From Neogemmobacter tilapiae (lineage in GTDB: Bacteria; Pseudomonadota; Alphaproteobacteria; Rhodobacterales; Rhodobacteraceae): 55,234 nt of DNA. The position numbers and the translations under genes were made by a program. The notes under the pieces were generated by a model. It was given only the letters and a program-made list of their open reading frames with translations, made no database searches and had not been told where the DNA came from. The stretch lies in assembly GCF_014652215.1 (NCBI RefSeq), contig NZ_BMYJ01000009.1, forward strand, positions 113,286 through 168,519, given 5' to 3'. Position 1 is the stretch's first letter. Each line of letters opens with the position of its first letter. Positions 18,051-26,607 of this stretch are shown here, piece by piece.

Positions 18051-18638
18051 TCAGGCTTTCGCCGCGATGGTCGCATTCGCCCACCAGACCACATCGTCCA
18101 GCATCGCCGTGGTCGGCCCGCTGATCGAGGCTTCGATATCGGCCAGATTGCCCGACCCGCCGAAACCGGGGTGAACCTTAAAGAAATCGCCCATGCCGAT
18201 ATGCACGCCCGCGCGCACCGGCACCATTTGCAGCTCCACCGCGATCAGCCGCAGATGCTCTGCCGCCCGCGCGCCACCCACCGAACCATAGGCGATCAGC
18301 CCCATCGGCTTGCGGCCCCATTCGACATAGGCCTGATCCAGCGCATTCTTCAGCGCCCCGGTGATCGAACGATTGTATTCCGCGACCACGAAAACATAGC
18401 CGTCGAATTCAGCAATCTTCTTCTGCCATTTCACCGCGACTTCGTTCTGCGTCGGGGCCCAGGCGTTCGAGGCCACCTCGTCAAAGAAGGGCATCGGATA
18501 GTCGCGCAGATCGACGATTTCCAGATCCAGATCTTCACGCGCAGCGGCCTGAGCAGCCAGCCAGTTGGCGGGAATGTCAGCGAAACGGGTGGGGCGGGTC
18601 GAGCCGATGATCAGCGCGATTTTCGGTTTGCGGGCCAT
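18051..18638 (-). CDS. NADPH-dependent FMN reductase, copy 1
   Basis: A 195-residue flavodoxin-fold reductase: the FMN phosphate loop GSTRPTRFAD near the N-terminus, VVAEYNRSITGALKNALD for the flavin ring, and YGSVGGARAAEHLR. The ATG at 18638 is chosen because AAGGA lies 7 bases before it; the ATG at 18644 would be too close to that site. It is a close paralogue of the gene at 19253-19861. Physiological role (quinone or azo reduction, oxidative stress) is inferred only at family level. Confidence 0.88.
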   Translation of the reverse strand: MARKPKIALIIGSTRPTRFADIPANWLAAQAAAREDLDLEIVDLRDYPMPFFDEVASNAWAPTQNEVAVKWQKKIAEFDGYVFVVAEYNRSITGALKNALDQAYVEWGRKPMGLIAYGSVGGARAAEHLRLIAVELQMVPVRAGVHIGMGDFFKVHPGFGGSGNLADIEASISGPTTAMLDDVVWWANATIAAKA

Positions 18639-18800
18639 GGTCATGTCCTTGGGTTCGGTTGCGTTGCGGCCTTATCGCATGGTGCGAATGGCCCATATAG
18701 GCCAAGCAACGCGCGGAACCTGTGCAGGGTTGCACGGGTAATCTTTGTTGAACCGAATCTTAACCAAGTGATTCCAATCTGGGCGGGAAGGGAGCGGCCC

Positions 18801-19265
18801 ATGATCCACACCTATTTCCGCCTTGGCCTGCATGACCCCACCAGCCGCGCGCTGACCGATCACATCGGCCTGTTGCGTACAGCCTATGCCCGTGGCTTGC
18901 AGGAACGCCCGTTCCAGACCCTCGCCATCACCGTGCTGCCGAATGAACTCCACGCCCTCTGGGCCTTGCCGGACGCTGACCCGGAATTGCCCCTGCGTGT
19001 CGGTCGCCTGAAATCGCGCTTTGGTCATGCCTTGGTCCGCGCGACAGGCCAGCGCGACGACCGCCTTTGGCGCAGGGGCATCGCCGAACACCGCATCCGG
19101 GATGAAACCGATCTGGCCCTCCACCTGCGCTATGTGGCCGAGGCCCCCTTGCGCGCCGGTCTGGTCCAAAACCCACTCGACTGGCCCTATTCGTCATTCG
19201 CCAAAAGGGCTGGGGCGAAACCCCAGCCCCCAGAACAATCGCAGGAACAATCTCAGGCAGCCTGA
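18801..19265 (+). CDS. Degenerate RAYT-like transposase
   Basis: A 154-residue protein collinear with the RAYT at 17049-17534: VLPNELHALWALPDAD matches ILPDHLHAIWTLPDGD, then RLKSRFGHAL, Tyr111 in YVAEAPLRAGLV, and DWPYSSF. The first His of the HUH site is replaced by Glu49, so transposase chemistry is doubtful. The C-terminal tail (residues ~136-154) is encoded by the terminator and the 3' end of the opposing FMN reductase gene, suggesting the original end was lost. A GGGAAGGGA ribosome-binding region precedes the ATG. No matching REP palindromes are visible around it. Confidence 0.75.
   Translation: MIHTYFRLGLHDPTSRALTDHIGLLRTAYARGLQERPFQTLAITVLPNELHALWALPDADPELPLRVGRLKSRFGHALVRATGQRDDRLWRRGIAEHRIRDETDLALHLRYVAEAPLRAGLVQNPLDWPYSSFAKRAGAKPQPPEQSQEQSQAA
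19203..19229 (-). terminator. Terminator of FMN reductase copy 2, inside the RAYT-like ORF
   Basis: On the minus strand: GGGCTGGGG, loop TTTCG, CCCCAGCCC, then TTTT. It lies 24 bases beyond the reductase stop and is read as coding sequence by the opposite RAYT-like ORF. Confidence 0.8.
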
Positions 19266-19861
19266 GCCAAATCCTCCGCCCGCGCCGCCATCGTGGCCCG
19301 TGCCCACCAGACCATGTCGTCCAGCAGCGCCGTCGCCGAAGGTCGCAGATTGGCATCAATCTCGGCCATATCGGCCCCTTGCCCGAAAGGATGCACCTTC
19401 AGCATATCCGCCCCGCCGATATGCACCGCGTTCCGTACCGGAACCATATGCAACTCCACCCCGATCGTCCGCAAATGCTCGGCCGCCCGCGTGCCCCCCG
19501 TGCCGCCATAGGCCAGAATGCCCATCGGTTTGCGCATCCAGGCCTTATAGGCCAGATCCAGCGCGTTCTTCAGCGCCCCGGTGATCGAATGGTTGTATTC
19601 GGCGGTCACAAAAATGAACCCGTCATAACCCGCAAGGGTCTGCTGCCAGTGCTGCACCTTCGGATCGCCCGAGGGCATATACAGCTCGGACGACAGGTCG
19701 GCAAAGAAGGGCAGGTCGAAATCCCGCAGATCCAGCACCTCCAGCGTGACATCTTGGCGCTCAGCCGCCAGCGCCCGGAACCATGCCACCGGCTTGTCGG
19801 CAAAGCGGCTGGGCCGGGTTGACCCGATGATCAGGGCCAGTTTCGGTTTCGTTGCGGTCAT
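19253..19861 (-). CDS. NADPH-dependent FMN reductase, copy 2
   Basis: A 202-residue flavodoxin-fold reductase, paralogous over its whole length to copy 1 (GSTRPSRFAD, VTAEYNHSITGALKNALD, YGGTGGTRAAEHLR, VWWARATMAA). The ATG at 19861 is preferred because GAGGA lies 9 bases upstream; the track's longer start at 19870 overlaps that site. It is divergent from an HxlR regulator 54 bases away, a common arrangement in which HxlR senses reactive electrophiles or quinones and controls the reductase. Its 3' end overlaps the RAYT-like ORF by 13 bases. Confidence 0.9.
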   Translation of the reverse strand: MTATKPKLALIIGSTRPSRFADKPVAWFRALAAERQDVTLEVLDLRDFDLPFFADLSSELYMPSGDPKVQHWQQTLAGYDGFIFVTAEYNHSITGALKNALDLAYKAWMRKPMGILAYGGTGGTRAAEHLRTIGVELHMVPVRNAVHIGGADMLKVHPFGQGADMAEIDANLRPSATALLDDMVWWARATMAARAEDLAQAA

Positions 19862-19915
19862 GCTATCCATTCCTCATCAGGTTTCGATTCGTTACCATGT
19901 AGAGGTTGGAAATCC
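19862..19915. promoter_or_regulatory. Divergent promoter, FMN reductase / HxlR
   Basis: A 54-base region between the two divergent starts. It must contain both promoters and very probably the HxlR operator. No clean palindrome is visible. Confidence 0.4.
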
Positions 19916-20317
19916 ATGGACGGCGCGCAAGAAGGCACTTTGCCGACACAAGGTCACCACGACGAAACCGCCTGCGCCTCGGTCGGCGCGCTTTTGGCGC
20001 GGGTCAGCGACAAATGGACGGTGCTGGTGATCCGCACCTTGGGGCCGGGGCCGCTGCGCTTTAACGCCCTGCGCCGCACCATGGGTGAAATCAGCCAGAA
20101 GATGCTGGCACAAACCCTGCGGGATCTTGAGGAAAACGGCTTTGTTACCCGGACAGTGACGCCCACATCGCCGCCGCAGGTGGAATATGCCCTGACCGCG
20201 CTGGGCCGTGACCTGCTGGTGCCGATGGGGGCCTTGGCCGATTGGGCCATCGCCAATTCCGCGCAAATGACGGCGGCAAGGGCGCGCTATGCAGCGGCGA
20301 AGGACAAGCAGGGATAG
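19916..20317 (+). CDS. HxlR-family transcriptional regulator
   Basis: A 133-residue winged-helix regulator: Cys20 in DETACASVGALLARVSDKWT, the HxlR signature LRFNALRRTMGEISQKMLAQTL, and the wing FVTRTVTPTSPPQVEYALT. Family members often sense electrophiles or redox state through a conserved N-terminal Cys, which is present here. The likely target is the divergent FMN reductase. Confidence 0.92.
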   Translation: MDGAQEGTLPTQGHHDETACASVGALLARVSDKWTVLVIRTLGPGPLRFNALRRTMGEISQKMLAQTLRDLEENGFVTRTVTPTSPPQVEYALTALGRDLLVPMGALADWAIANSAQMTAARARYAAAKDKQG

Positions 20318-20359
20318 CCCGCCCCTTGCCCATCGCCGCCCATGGTGCTTTACCTGAAC

Positions 20360-20383
20360 CACCATGAACAAGCCCACAGACAA
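20360..20383. repeat. Direct repeat 1: duplicated cobT start
   Basis: A 24-base exact copy (CACC, then ATG and the first six codons MNKPTD of cobT) found again at 20875-20898, 515 bases away. Upstream of each copy is also a TTACCT. The copies bracket the insert ORF. Confidence 0.95.
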
Positions 20384-20882
20384 GCCACGTATTGCACCAA
20401 GCGCGCACGCAAAAATCGCGCTCTATTGGCTTTGGGTCACCAGTTTAGTGTGGTCTCTCTCTCCATCTCATCTCTTAGCTGAACATCTTCACACGGAAAG
20501 TGGGGGCATAGTTCTTAGTCTTCCAGCGATACCCGAAAACTTCTCCGCGATCCCGCTTGAAGGCCTGTCACCCGGTTTTCCGGATCCCGATGAACTTACA
20601 GCACTCGATCTTGCGAGATGTGCGGGGTTCATGGAAGCTCTAGAGATGTCAGGGGCTAAGCTGGATCCTGAGGCGGTTTCGTCTGAGCGATTTACACAAA
20701 TTGCCCGGCACATTGATGGGCCGGCTAACGACATGGTTTTGCAAGATGCAAGTCGAGCGGCCCGGCTAGCCGGACTTGAATCCTTGGACGAGAAGCCAGA
20801 TTGCTCATGCCACCTCCATCTCTTCCTGGCCTGTCAGAGGCTCTATACGCAGAACGTCGGATCGGATCTTACCTCACCATGA
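20364..20882 (+). CDS. Unknown ORF occupying an insert at the cobT start
   Basis: A 172-residue ORF that uses the first copy of the cobT start (MNKPTD) and then runs into unrelated sequence. Residues ~17-38 ([22 protein letters not shown]) look like a signal peptide or membrane segment. The mature part is helical, with Cys in [12 protein letters not shown] and a [12 protein letters not shown] cluster near the C-terminus. Its TGA overlaps the true cobT ATG (ATGA), so translation of cobT could be re-initiated. Codon use is visibly less GC-rich than its neighbours, suggesting transfer. No family is recognised; there is a faint pattern similarity to the periplasmic protein at 17653-18021 (CxG...AL). 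Confidence 0.6.
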   Translation: MNKPTDKPRIAPSAHAKIALYWLWVTSLVWSLSPSHLLAEHLHTESGGIVLSLPAIPENFSAIPLEGLSPGFPDPDELTALDLARCAGFMEALEMSGAKLDPEAVSSERFTQIARHIDGPANDMVLQDASRAARLAGLESLDEKPDCSCHLHLFLACQRLYTQNVGSDLTSP

Positions 20883-20898
20883 ACAAGCCCACAGACAA
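20875..20898. repeat. Direct repeat 2: genuine cobT start
   Basis: Second copy of the 24-base repeat; this one continues into the full cobT gene. Confidence 0.95.
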
Positions 20899-22729
20899 CC
20901 CCGCCGATCCGTTCAAGAAAGCCCTCGCCGAGGCCACCAAGGTCTTGGCCGATGATGCCGATATGACGGTCACCTATTCCGTCGATCCGCCCGGCATGAA
21001 TGCCGAAGGCGTGCGCCTGCCGCAGGTCTCACGCCGGATGACGCGGGACGAGGTGATGCTGGCCCGCGGCACCGCCGACGCCTTTGCCATGCGCCGCAAA
21101 TATCACGACGCCACGGTTTCGGCCCGCTATCTGCCGCAGGGCCAGATGGCGCGGGATATTTATGAGGCAATGGAAGCTGCGCGTTGCGAAGCGATGGGCG
21201 CACAGGCGATGCCCGGCACCGCGCTCAACATCGACGCCAAGATCGCGCATGAGGCCGAACGCAAGGGCTATGCCCAGATCACCAAACCGGGGGATGCGCC
21301 CTTGGCGGTGGCGGCGGGCTATCTGGTGCGGCATCTGGCCTCAGGCCGTGACCTGCCCAAGGGGGCTGCCAATGTCATGGACCTCTGGCGCGGCTTTATC
21401 GAGGATCAGGCCGGCGGCACGCTGGAAAACCTTGACCATGTGCTGAACGATCAGGCGGCCTTTGCCCGTCTGGCGCGCAAGGTGATTGCCGATCTGGGCT
21501 ATGGCGACCAATTGGGCGACGACCCCGATCAGGACGATCCGCAAGACGGGGAAGACGACGCCGAGGAAAACCCCGATCAGCCCGACAGCGCGGGCGAAGA
21601 GCAAGACCCGGAAGAGGCCGAGGCCAGCCCCGAACGCGAACAGCAAGACAGCGACGACCAGGCGCAGGCGCAAGTGACCGAAGACGCCGAAGCCGACATG
21701 GAAGACGGCGAGGAGGCCGAACAGCAGGAAGGCGAGGCCCCACAGGAACCGCCGCCCCCCGCCTATTCCGATGCCGACCCGAATTACAACGTCTTCACCA
21801 CCGACTTCGACGAAGAAATCCGCGCCGAAGATCTGGCCGAACCCGCCGAGTTGGAACGCCTGCGCGCTTACCTTGATCAGCAGTTGGAACCCCTGAAAGG
21901 GGCCGTCAGCCGCCTCGCGAACAAACTGCAACGCCGCTTGCAGGCCCAGCAGAACCGCGCTTGGGAGTTTGATCTGGAAGAAGGCACGCTCGACGCAGGC
22001 CGCTTGGCCCGCGTCATTGCCAACCCGACGACGCCTCTGTCCTTCAAACGGGAAAAAGACACCGAATTCCGCGACACTTGCGTCACGCTTCTGCTTGATA
22101 ACTCCGGCTCCATGCGCGGCCGCCCGATTTCCATCGCCGCCATCTGCGCCGATGTTCTGGCCCGCACCTTGGAACGCTGCAACGTCAAGGTCGAAATTCT
22201 GGGCTTCACCACCCGCGCCTGGAAAGGCGGCCAAAGCCGCGAAAAATGGCTCGCGGCAGGGCGCGAAGCCCAGCCGGGCCGCCTGAACGACCTGCGCCAC
22301 ATCATCTATAAATCCGCCGATGCCCCTTGGCGTCGCGCACGGCCCAATCTGGGCCTGATGATGAAAGAGGGTCTCCTCAAGGAAAACATCGACGGTGAGG
22401 CGCTGGAATGGGCGCACCGCCGCCTGACGAGCCGACCCGAGGCGCGGCGCATCCTGATGGTCATTTCCGATGGGGCTCCGGTCGATGACAGCACCCTGTC
22501 GGTCAATGCGGCGAACTATCTGGAAAAGCACCTGCGCGACGTCATCGCCATGGTCGAAAAGCGCCGCGCAGCGGAACTGATCGCCATCGGCATCGGCCAT
22601 GATGTCACCCGCTATTACTCCCGCGCCGTGACCATCACCGATGTCGAACAACTGGCGGGGGCGATGACGGAACAACTGGCCAGCCTGTTCGATGTCAGCC
22701 CCAAGGGGCGTGCAAAAAAGGCGGCATGA
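20879..22729 (+). CDS. cobT: Cobaltochelatase subunit CobT
   Basis: Partner of CobS in the AAA+ motor of cobaltochelatase. It has 616 residues: an N-terminal CobT domain, a long Asp/Glu/Gln-rich linker (~residues 215-300), and a C-terminal von Willebrand A domain with MIDAS motif DNSGS at 407-411 and [10 protein letters not shown]. The ATG at 20879 gives the [12 protein letters not shown] start; its upstream region has been replaced by the 515-base insert, so it now depends on the insert ORF's overlapping stop or on new signals. Its stop overlaps the next gene (ATGATG). Confidence 0.95.
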   Translation: MNKPTDNPADPFKKALAEATKVLADDADMTVTYSVDPPGMNAEGVRLPQVSRRMTRDEVMLARGTADAFAMRRKYHDATVSARYLPQGQMARDIYEAMEAARCEAMGAQAMPGTALNIDAKIAHEAERKGYAQITKPGDAPLAVAAGYLVRHLASGRDLPKGAANVMDLWRGFIEDQAGGTLENLDHVLNDQAAFARLARKVIADLGYGDQLGDDPDQDDPQDGEDDAEENPDQPDSAGEEQDPEEAEASPEREQQDSDDQAQAQVTEDAEADMEDGEEAEQQEGEAPQEPPPPAYSDADPNYNVFTTDFDEEIRAEDLAEPAELERLRAYLDQQLEPLKGAVSRLANKLQRRLQAQQNRAWEFDLEEGTLDAGRLARVIANPTTPLSFKREKDTEFRDTCVTLLLDNSGSMRGRPISIAAICADVLARTLERCNVKVEILGFTTRAWKGGQSREKWLAAGREAQPGRLNDLRHIIYKSADAPWRRARPNLGLMMKEGLLKENIDGEALEWAHRRLTSRPEARRILMVISDGAPVDDSTLSVNAANYLEKHLRDVIAMVEKRRAAELIAIGIGHDVTRYYSRAVTITDVEQLAGAMTEQLASLFDVSPKGRAKKAA

Positions 22730-24516
22730 TGTTCCAATCCTTTGAAACCTTGGCCTCGCCCGAACACGGGGCCGGGCGTCTGGCCCAACTGCGGGCCGCG
22801 CTGAAAAAGGCCGATGTGCAGGGTTTAATCGTGCCCCGCGCCGATGTGCATCAGGGCGAATATGTCGCCGAACGCGACCAGCGCCTGCAATGGCTGACCG
22901 GCTTTACCGGCTCGGCGGGTCTTTGTGTCGTTTTGCCCGATGTGGCCGGCGTCTTTGTCGATGGCCGCTACCGCACGCAGGTCAAATCGCAGGTCGATCT
23001 TGCGCATTTCACCCCCGTCGATTGGCCCGAAACACAGCCCGGCGACTGGATCAAGGCGCATCTCACCACGGGTCGCATCGGCTACGACCCATGGCTCCAC
23101 ACCCCCGCCGAAGTGCAAAAGATCGAGGATGCGCTGGCCGCAACCGGCGTCAAAATCCTGCCCGCGCCGAACTTCATTGATCAGATCTGGGCCGACCAGC
23201 CCGCCGCACCGCAGGGCAAGGCCTTTGTCCATCCGCTGGAATTTGCAGGCGAATCCCATGCCGACAAACGCGCCCGCATGGCGGCCGAACTGGCCGCGGC
23301 AGGGCAGGGGGCCTGTGTCATCACCTTGCCCGACAGCCTTTGCTGGCTGCTGAACATTCGCGGGGCCGATGTGCCCCGCAATCCGGTGATGTTGGGCCTT
23401 GCGATCCTGCACGCCGATGGCCGCCTCGATCTTTTCGCCGATGCCGCCAAGTTTGACGATGCCCTGCTGGCCCATCTGGGGCCTGATGTGACCCTGCACG
23501 CGCCCGATGCCCTGCTCGACGGCCTGTCCCGTGTGCAGGGCAAAATCCGCCTCTGCAAGAAAACCGCACCCTTGGCCGTGGGCCGCCATCTGACACAGAA
23601 CAAGATTCCCTTCGACTGGGGCGACGATCCCTGCCAGATGGCCAAGGCCTGCAAGAACGCCGCCGAGATTGAAGGCATGCGCAGCGCCCATCTGCGCGAT
23701 GCCGTGGCGATGGTCGAATTCCTCGCTTGGCTCGATGGCGCGTCAGACCTGACCGAAATCGCCGTCGCGCAAAAGCTGGAAGGGTTCCGCCGCGCCACCA
23801 ACGCGCTGCACGACCTCAGCTTTGATTCCATCGTGGGCTCGGGGCCAAACGGCGCGATCATGCACTACCGCGTGACCGAGGATACCAACCGCCCCATCGG
23901 TGAAAACGAACTGCTGCTGGTCGATTCGGGCGGGCAATATGTGGATGGCACCACCGACATCACCCGCACTGTCGCACGCGGCGATCCGGGGCAGGAGGCG
24001 CGCGAATGCTATACCCGCGTCCTGCAAGGCACGATTGCCATCAGCCGCCTGCGCTTTGCCAAGGGCCGCGCAGGCCGCGATCTGGACGGGTTCGCCCGCT
24101 GGCCCCTGTGGCAAGCCGGGATGGATTTCGACCACGGCACGGGCCACGGCGTGGGGGCGTTCCTGTCAGTGCATGAGGGGCCGCAGCGCCTGTCCTACAC
24201 CTCTGACGTGCCCTTCCGCGCCGGGATGATCCTGTCGAATGAACCGGGATACTACCGCGAAGGGGAATTTGGCATCCGGCTGGAGAATCTGATTGTTGTG
24301 GTTGACGCGCCGCCTATGGGCGACCACCGCCCGCAACTGGCGTTTGAGACGCTGACCTGGGTGCCCTTTGACCGCCGGTTGGTGGTGGTCGATATGCTGA
24401 CGGCGGGGGAAAGGGACTGGCTGAACAGCTACCACGCCGAAGTGCGGGCGCGGCTTGAGGTGCGGGTTTCGGCCGGGGCGGTGGAATGGTTAAGGGCGGC
24501 GACGGCGGGGGTTTGA
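22726..24516 (+). CDS. pepP: Xaa-Pro aminopeptidase (M24B)
   Basis: A 596-residue three-domain aminopeptidase P: two creatinase-like N-terminal domains and a C-terminal pita-bread metallopeptidase. The metal ligands are visible in [20 protein letters not shown] (Asp, Asp), the GTGHGVG His, and the Glu residues of SNEPGYY and FGIRLEN. It removes N-terminal residues before proline. It is coupled to cobT through the overlapping ATGATG junction. The C-terminal boundary adjoins an AT-rich island. Confidence 0.93.
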   Translation: MMFQSFETLASPEHGAGRLAQLRAALKKADVQGLIVPRADVHQGEYVAERDQRLQWLTGFTGSAGLCVVLPDVAGVFVDGRYRTQVKSQVDLAHFTPVDWPETQPGDWIKAHLTTGRIGYDPWLHTPAEVQKIEDALAATGVKILPAPNFIDQIWADQPAAPQGKAFVHPLEFAGESHADKRARMAAELAAAGQGACVITLPDSLCWLLNIRGADVPRNPVMLGLAILHADGRLDLFADAAKFDDALLAHLGPDVTLHAPDALLDGLSRVQGKIRLCKKTAPLAVGRHLTQNKIPFDWGDDPCQMAKACKNAAEIEGMRSAHLRDAVAMVEFLAWLDGASDLTEIAVAQKLEGFRRATNALHDLSFDSIVGSGPNGAIMHYRVTEDTNRPIGENELLLVDSGGQYVDGTTDITRTVARGDPGQEARECYTRVLQGTIAISRLRFAKGRAGRDLDGFARWPLWQAGMDFDHGTGHGVGAFLSVHEGPQRLSYTSDVPFRAGMILSNEPGYYREGEFGIRLENLIVVVDAPPMGDHRPQLAFETLTWVPFDRRLVVVDMLTAGERDWLNSYHAEVRARLEVRVSAGAVEWLRAATAGV

Positions 24517-24569
24517 TATTCAAGGCTTCGGATTCATGTCTAACAGATTGATGTTGCAATAGGTGTTGA

Positions 24570-25349
24570 ATGACAGCTCGTAGTCGAGAAGACATCGCTG
24601 AAAAATTTGCGCGGCATCTAACGTTTTTGGAAAGGTCTTCCGCCGCTTTCGATGATGGGTTCGAAGATGAAGATATTAGGATAGCACATTCTCTGCGCGT
24701 TTTATTTCATCATACAGATAAGTCTCATAGTATATTTCATCAACTTGGCTTAAATAATAAAATACTCGACACGACAAGTTTTGTGGTAAGCGAAAATGAA
24801 ATGAATGAGGCAAGACTCATTCATGCAGAAGTGGGGTTTGGTGGAAAAAGTAAGTTCGCAGCTTTTCTTTCTGATTCTCCAAGGTGTAACAAGATCCCAT
24901 TTGAAAATTGGTGGCGTCAAGTGGTGATTAAAGATCAAAAAGATATTAAATTTTCAAGAAGATCAATTATACTACAACTTTCAAATAAGGAAGGCGGGAG
25001 CCATGTTGATCCATCAATAAGCCCTTCTTATGAGCAGCTAATCACACATTCATTGGGCTTTCGCTTCAATGAGAATGGCTTTGAAATTCCACCAAACAAT
25101 ATTGCTTCCGTAACTGTTAGGCAAATTGCCCATGAAGTCCTTTCGACTTTTGTTGATGGGTATTTTTGTGCTCCAAAGAAGAAAGATGCCGAAATGACAA
25201 TATCTGGAATCTCAATGATACCGGGTCGCGGACCCTCAAAATACTCCAGAAATGATCTTTGTCCGTGCGAAAGTGGCCTAAAGTACAAGAAGTGTCATGG
25301 ATTCGATGGAGATATTTCTCGTCAATTTCTCACCCCGCCCGCCCCTTGA
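24570..25349 (+). CDS. SEC-C motif protein in an AT-rich island
   Basis: A 259-residue protein of unknown function. It has the C-terminal zinc-binding SEC-C motif (Cys231, Cys233, Cys242-His243 in SRNDLCPCESGLKYKKCHG) and a central LQLSNKEGGSHVDP motif that recurs in uncharacterised bacterial proteins, followed by a SLGF segment. Codon use is strongly AT-rich against its neighbours, indicating recent acquisition. Its last codons overlap, on the other strand, the end of a divergent sufE remnant, as if the donor carried this gene convergent to sufE. The start has no strong ribosome-binding site. Confidence 0.8.
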   Translation: MTARSREDIAEKFARHLTFLERSSAAFDDGFEDEDIRIAHSLRVLFHHTDKSHSIFHQLGLNNKILDTTSFVVSENEMNEARLIHAEVGFGGKSKFAAFLSDSPRCNKIPFENWWRQVVIKDQKDIKFSRRSIILQLSNKEGGSHVDPSISPSYEQLITHSLGFRFNENGFEIPPNNIASVTVRQIAHEVLSTFVDGYFCAPKKKDAEMTISGISMIPGRGPSKYSRNDLCPCESGLKYKKCHGFDGDISRQFLTPPAP

Positions 25350-25420
25350 TCCTTGTCAACATCTCACTTAACCCTTTCAAACTCTGCCTCGACAAATGCG
25401 AATCAAGGCCCAGTCGCCTC
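25330..25420 (-). pseudogene. 3'-terminal sufE remnant from a divergent source
   Basis: Read on the minus strand, this encodes RLGLDSHLSRQ, then a segment ending MLTRIKGRAG and a stop. It aligns with the C-terminus of the intact SufE at 25643 (RLGLDSHLSSQ ... MVARIRGLAG). About 30 codons are recognisable; nothing upstream matches. The differences are many, so it is not a recent local duplication but a piece of another strain's sufE. Confidence 0.85.
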
Positions 25421-25498
25421 GGATGCTCCATCCCATTTTGGTGCGTCTTCAAGGCGGAATGCGACGGGTGATTGGTCCGGCGTCACCAGATCGCGATG

Positions 25499-25561
25499 GA
25501 CTAGCCACTGTCGTTCGCAACGGCCAACATCCCAAGCCTAGGTAATATACAGCGGCTAGTC
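25499..25561. repeat. Inverted repeat in the AT-rich gap
   Basis: Thirteen-base arms GACTAGCCACTGT (25499-25511) and ACAGCGGCTAGTC (25549-25561) with one mismatch and a 37-base spacer. It lies between the sufE remnant and intact sufE. It could be a mini-element end or attachment-site trace; no gene lies in 25421-25642. Confidence 0.6.
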
Positions 25562-25623
25562 ATCCTTTTTGGAATGTATTCAAAATTTGTAATATATTTT
25601 AAAATACAAACCCTTACACCCCA

Positions 25624-25637
25624 TTTCACGCGTGAAA
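25624..25637. promoter_or_regulatory. 14-base palindrome TTTCACGCGTGAAA, copy 1
   Basis: A perfect palindrome just beyond the sufE stop; an identical one lies at 48212-48225 upstream of ctaA. Its half-sites resemble ParB parS half-sites, but the centre has two extra bases. Function unknown. Confidence 0.4.
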
Positions 25638-25642
25638 ACCTC

Positions 25643-26044
25643 TCACCCCGCCAAGCCCCTGATCCGCGCCACCATCGCCCGCAACCCGTTCGATCTCTGG
25701 CTCGACAAATGCGAATCAAGCCCCAGCCGTGCCAGTTCCGCAGGGGCATCCACGGCCCCCACCTGATCCAGCGGCACCCCGGCATACAAAGCATGCACAA
25801 TCGCGACCAACCCCCGCACGATCATCGCGTCGCTGTCCCCTGTGAAGGCCATCACCCCGCCGGCCATCTCCGGCTTGATCCAGACCTGCGACGCGCAGCC
25901 CTGCACCTTATATTCCTCGCGTTTGTCGGCGTCAGATAGTCCCGGCATCGCCTTGCCCAGCTCGATCACATGCCGATAGCGGTCCTCCCAGTCGTCTAGG
26001 AATTCAAAAGTCTCGGCAATCTCTTCAAAGGCGGGGGTGGCCAT
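25643..26044 (-). CDS. sufE: SufE family Fe-S sulfur acceptor
   Basis: A 133-residue SufE: accepts persulfide sulfur from the SufS desulfurase for Fe-S cluster assembly. The signatures are FEFLDDWEDRYRHVIELG near the N-terminus and the active-site Cys in EYKVQGCASQVW. The ATG at 26044 is preferred over a TTG two codons upstream. No other suf gene is nearby. Its 3' end adjoins the AT-rich island that contains a divergent copy of its own last codons. Confidence 0.95.
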   Translation of the reverse strand: MATPAFEEIAETFEFLDDWEDRYRHVIELGKAMPGLSDADKREEYKVQGCASQVWIKPEMAGGVMAFTGDSDAMIVRGLVAIVHALYAGVPLDQVGAVDAPAELARLGLDSHLSSQRSNGLRAMVARIRGLAG

Positions 26045-26145
26045 CGTCAACTCTCATGCTGCTTTCCCCTAGCTAGGCGATACGCCCCGCTTTTCAAACC
26101 CCCCATGATCGGCTAGCCAAGGGCAGGACATCGAAGGACTGGCCC

Positions 26146-26607
26146 ATGCGACTGACCCTGCCCGCGCTTCTGATCTGTGCCACGGCGCTTTCCGCCTGCG
26201 GCGGCTTTCGCGACTCGCGCCTGAACCCGCTGAACTGGTTCGGCAAGGCCCAGCCCGTTGCCACGACCTTGGTCGATCCCACCCAGCAAGAGGATGGCCG
26301 CCCCTTGGTGCAGCAGGTGCTGGACCTGACGGTGGAACCCATCGACGGTGGGGCCATCGTCCGCGCCAAGGGCCTGCCGCCCACCCAAGGCTGGTGGGAG
26401 GCGGAATTGGTGCCGATGGGCGAGGTCGATGCCGAGGGCACGCTGACGCTGGCCTTCCGCGTGATCCCGCCGAAAACGCCGCAGCGCACATCCACCCAAT
26501 TCTCGCGCGAAATTACTGTGGCCCATCATCTGGACAGCTATGAACTGGCCAAGATCCGCCGCATCGTCGTGACCGCCGAGTTGAACGCCCTGTCGGCAGG
26601 CCGCTAA
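26146..26607 (+). CDS. Hypothetical lipoprotein
   Basis: A 153-residue protein with a lipoprotein signal: basic start, hydrophobic core, lipobox LSAC at residues 15-18, so the lipidated Cys is ~18. The mature part (TLVDPTQQEDGRPLVQQVLDLTVEPIDGGAIVRAKGLPPTQGWWEAELVP as a region, residues 42-90) is of a conserved alphaproteobacterial type without known function. It is convergent with olsA, overlapping by 4 bases. Confidence 0.8.
   Translation: MRLTLPALLICATALSACGGFRDSRLNPLNWFGKAQPVATTLVDPTQQEDGRPLVQQVLDLTVEPIDGGAIVRAKGLPPTQGWWEAELVPMGEVDAEGTLTLAFRVIPPKTPQRTSTQFSREITVAHHLDSYELAKIRRIVVTAELNALSAGR

Noticed and set aside
21341-22675. 444-codon minus-strand ORF opposite cobT
   Set aside because: Mirror of the cobT acidic linker and VWA domain; low-complexity and without family motifs.
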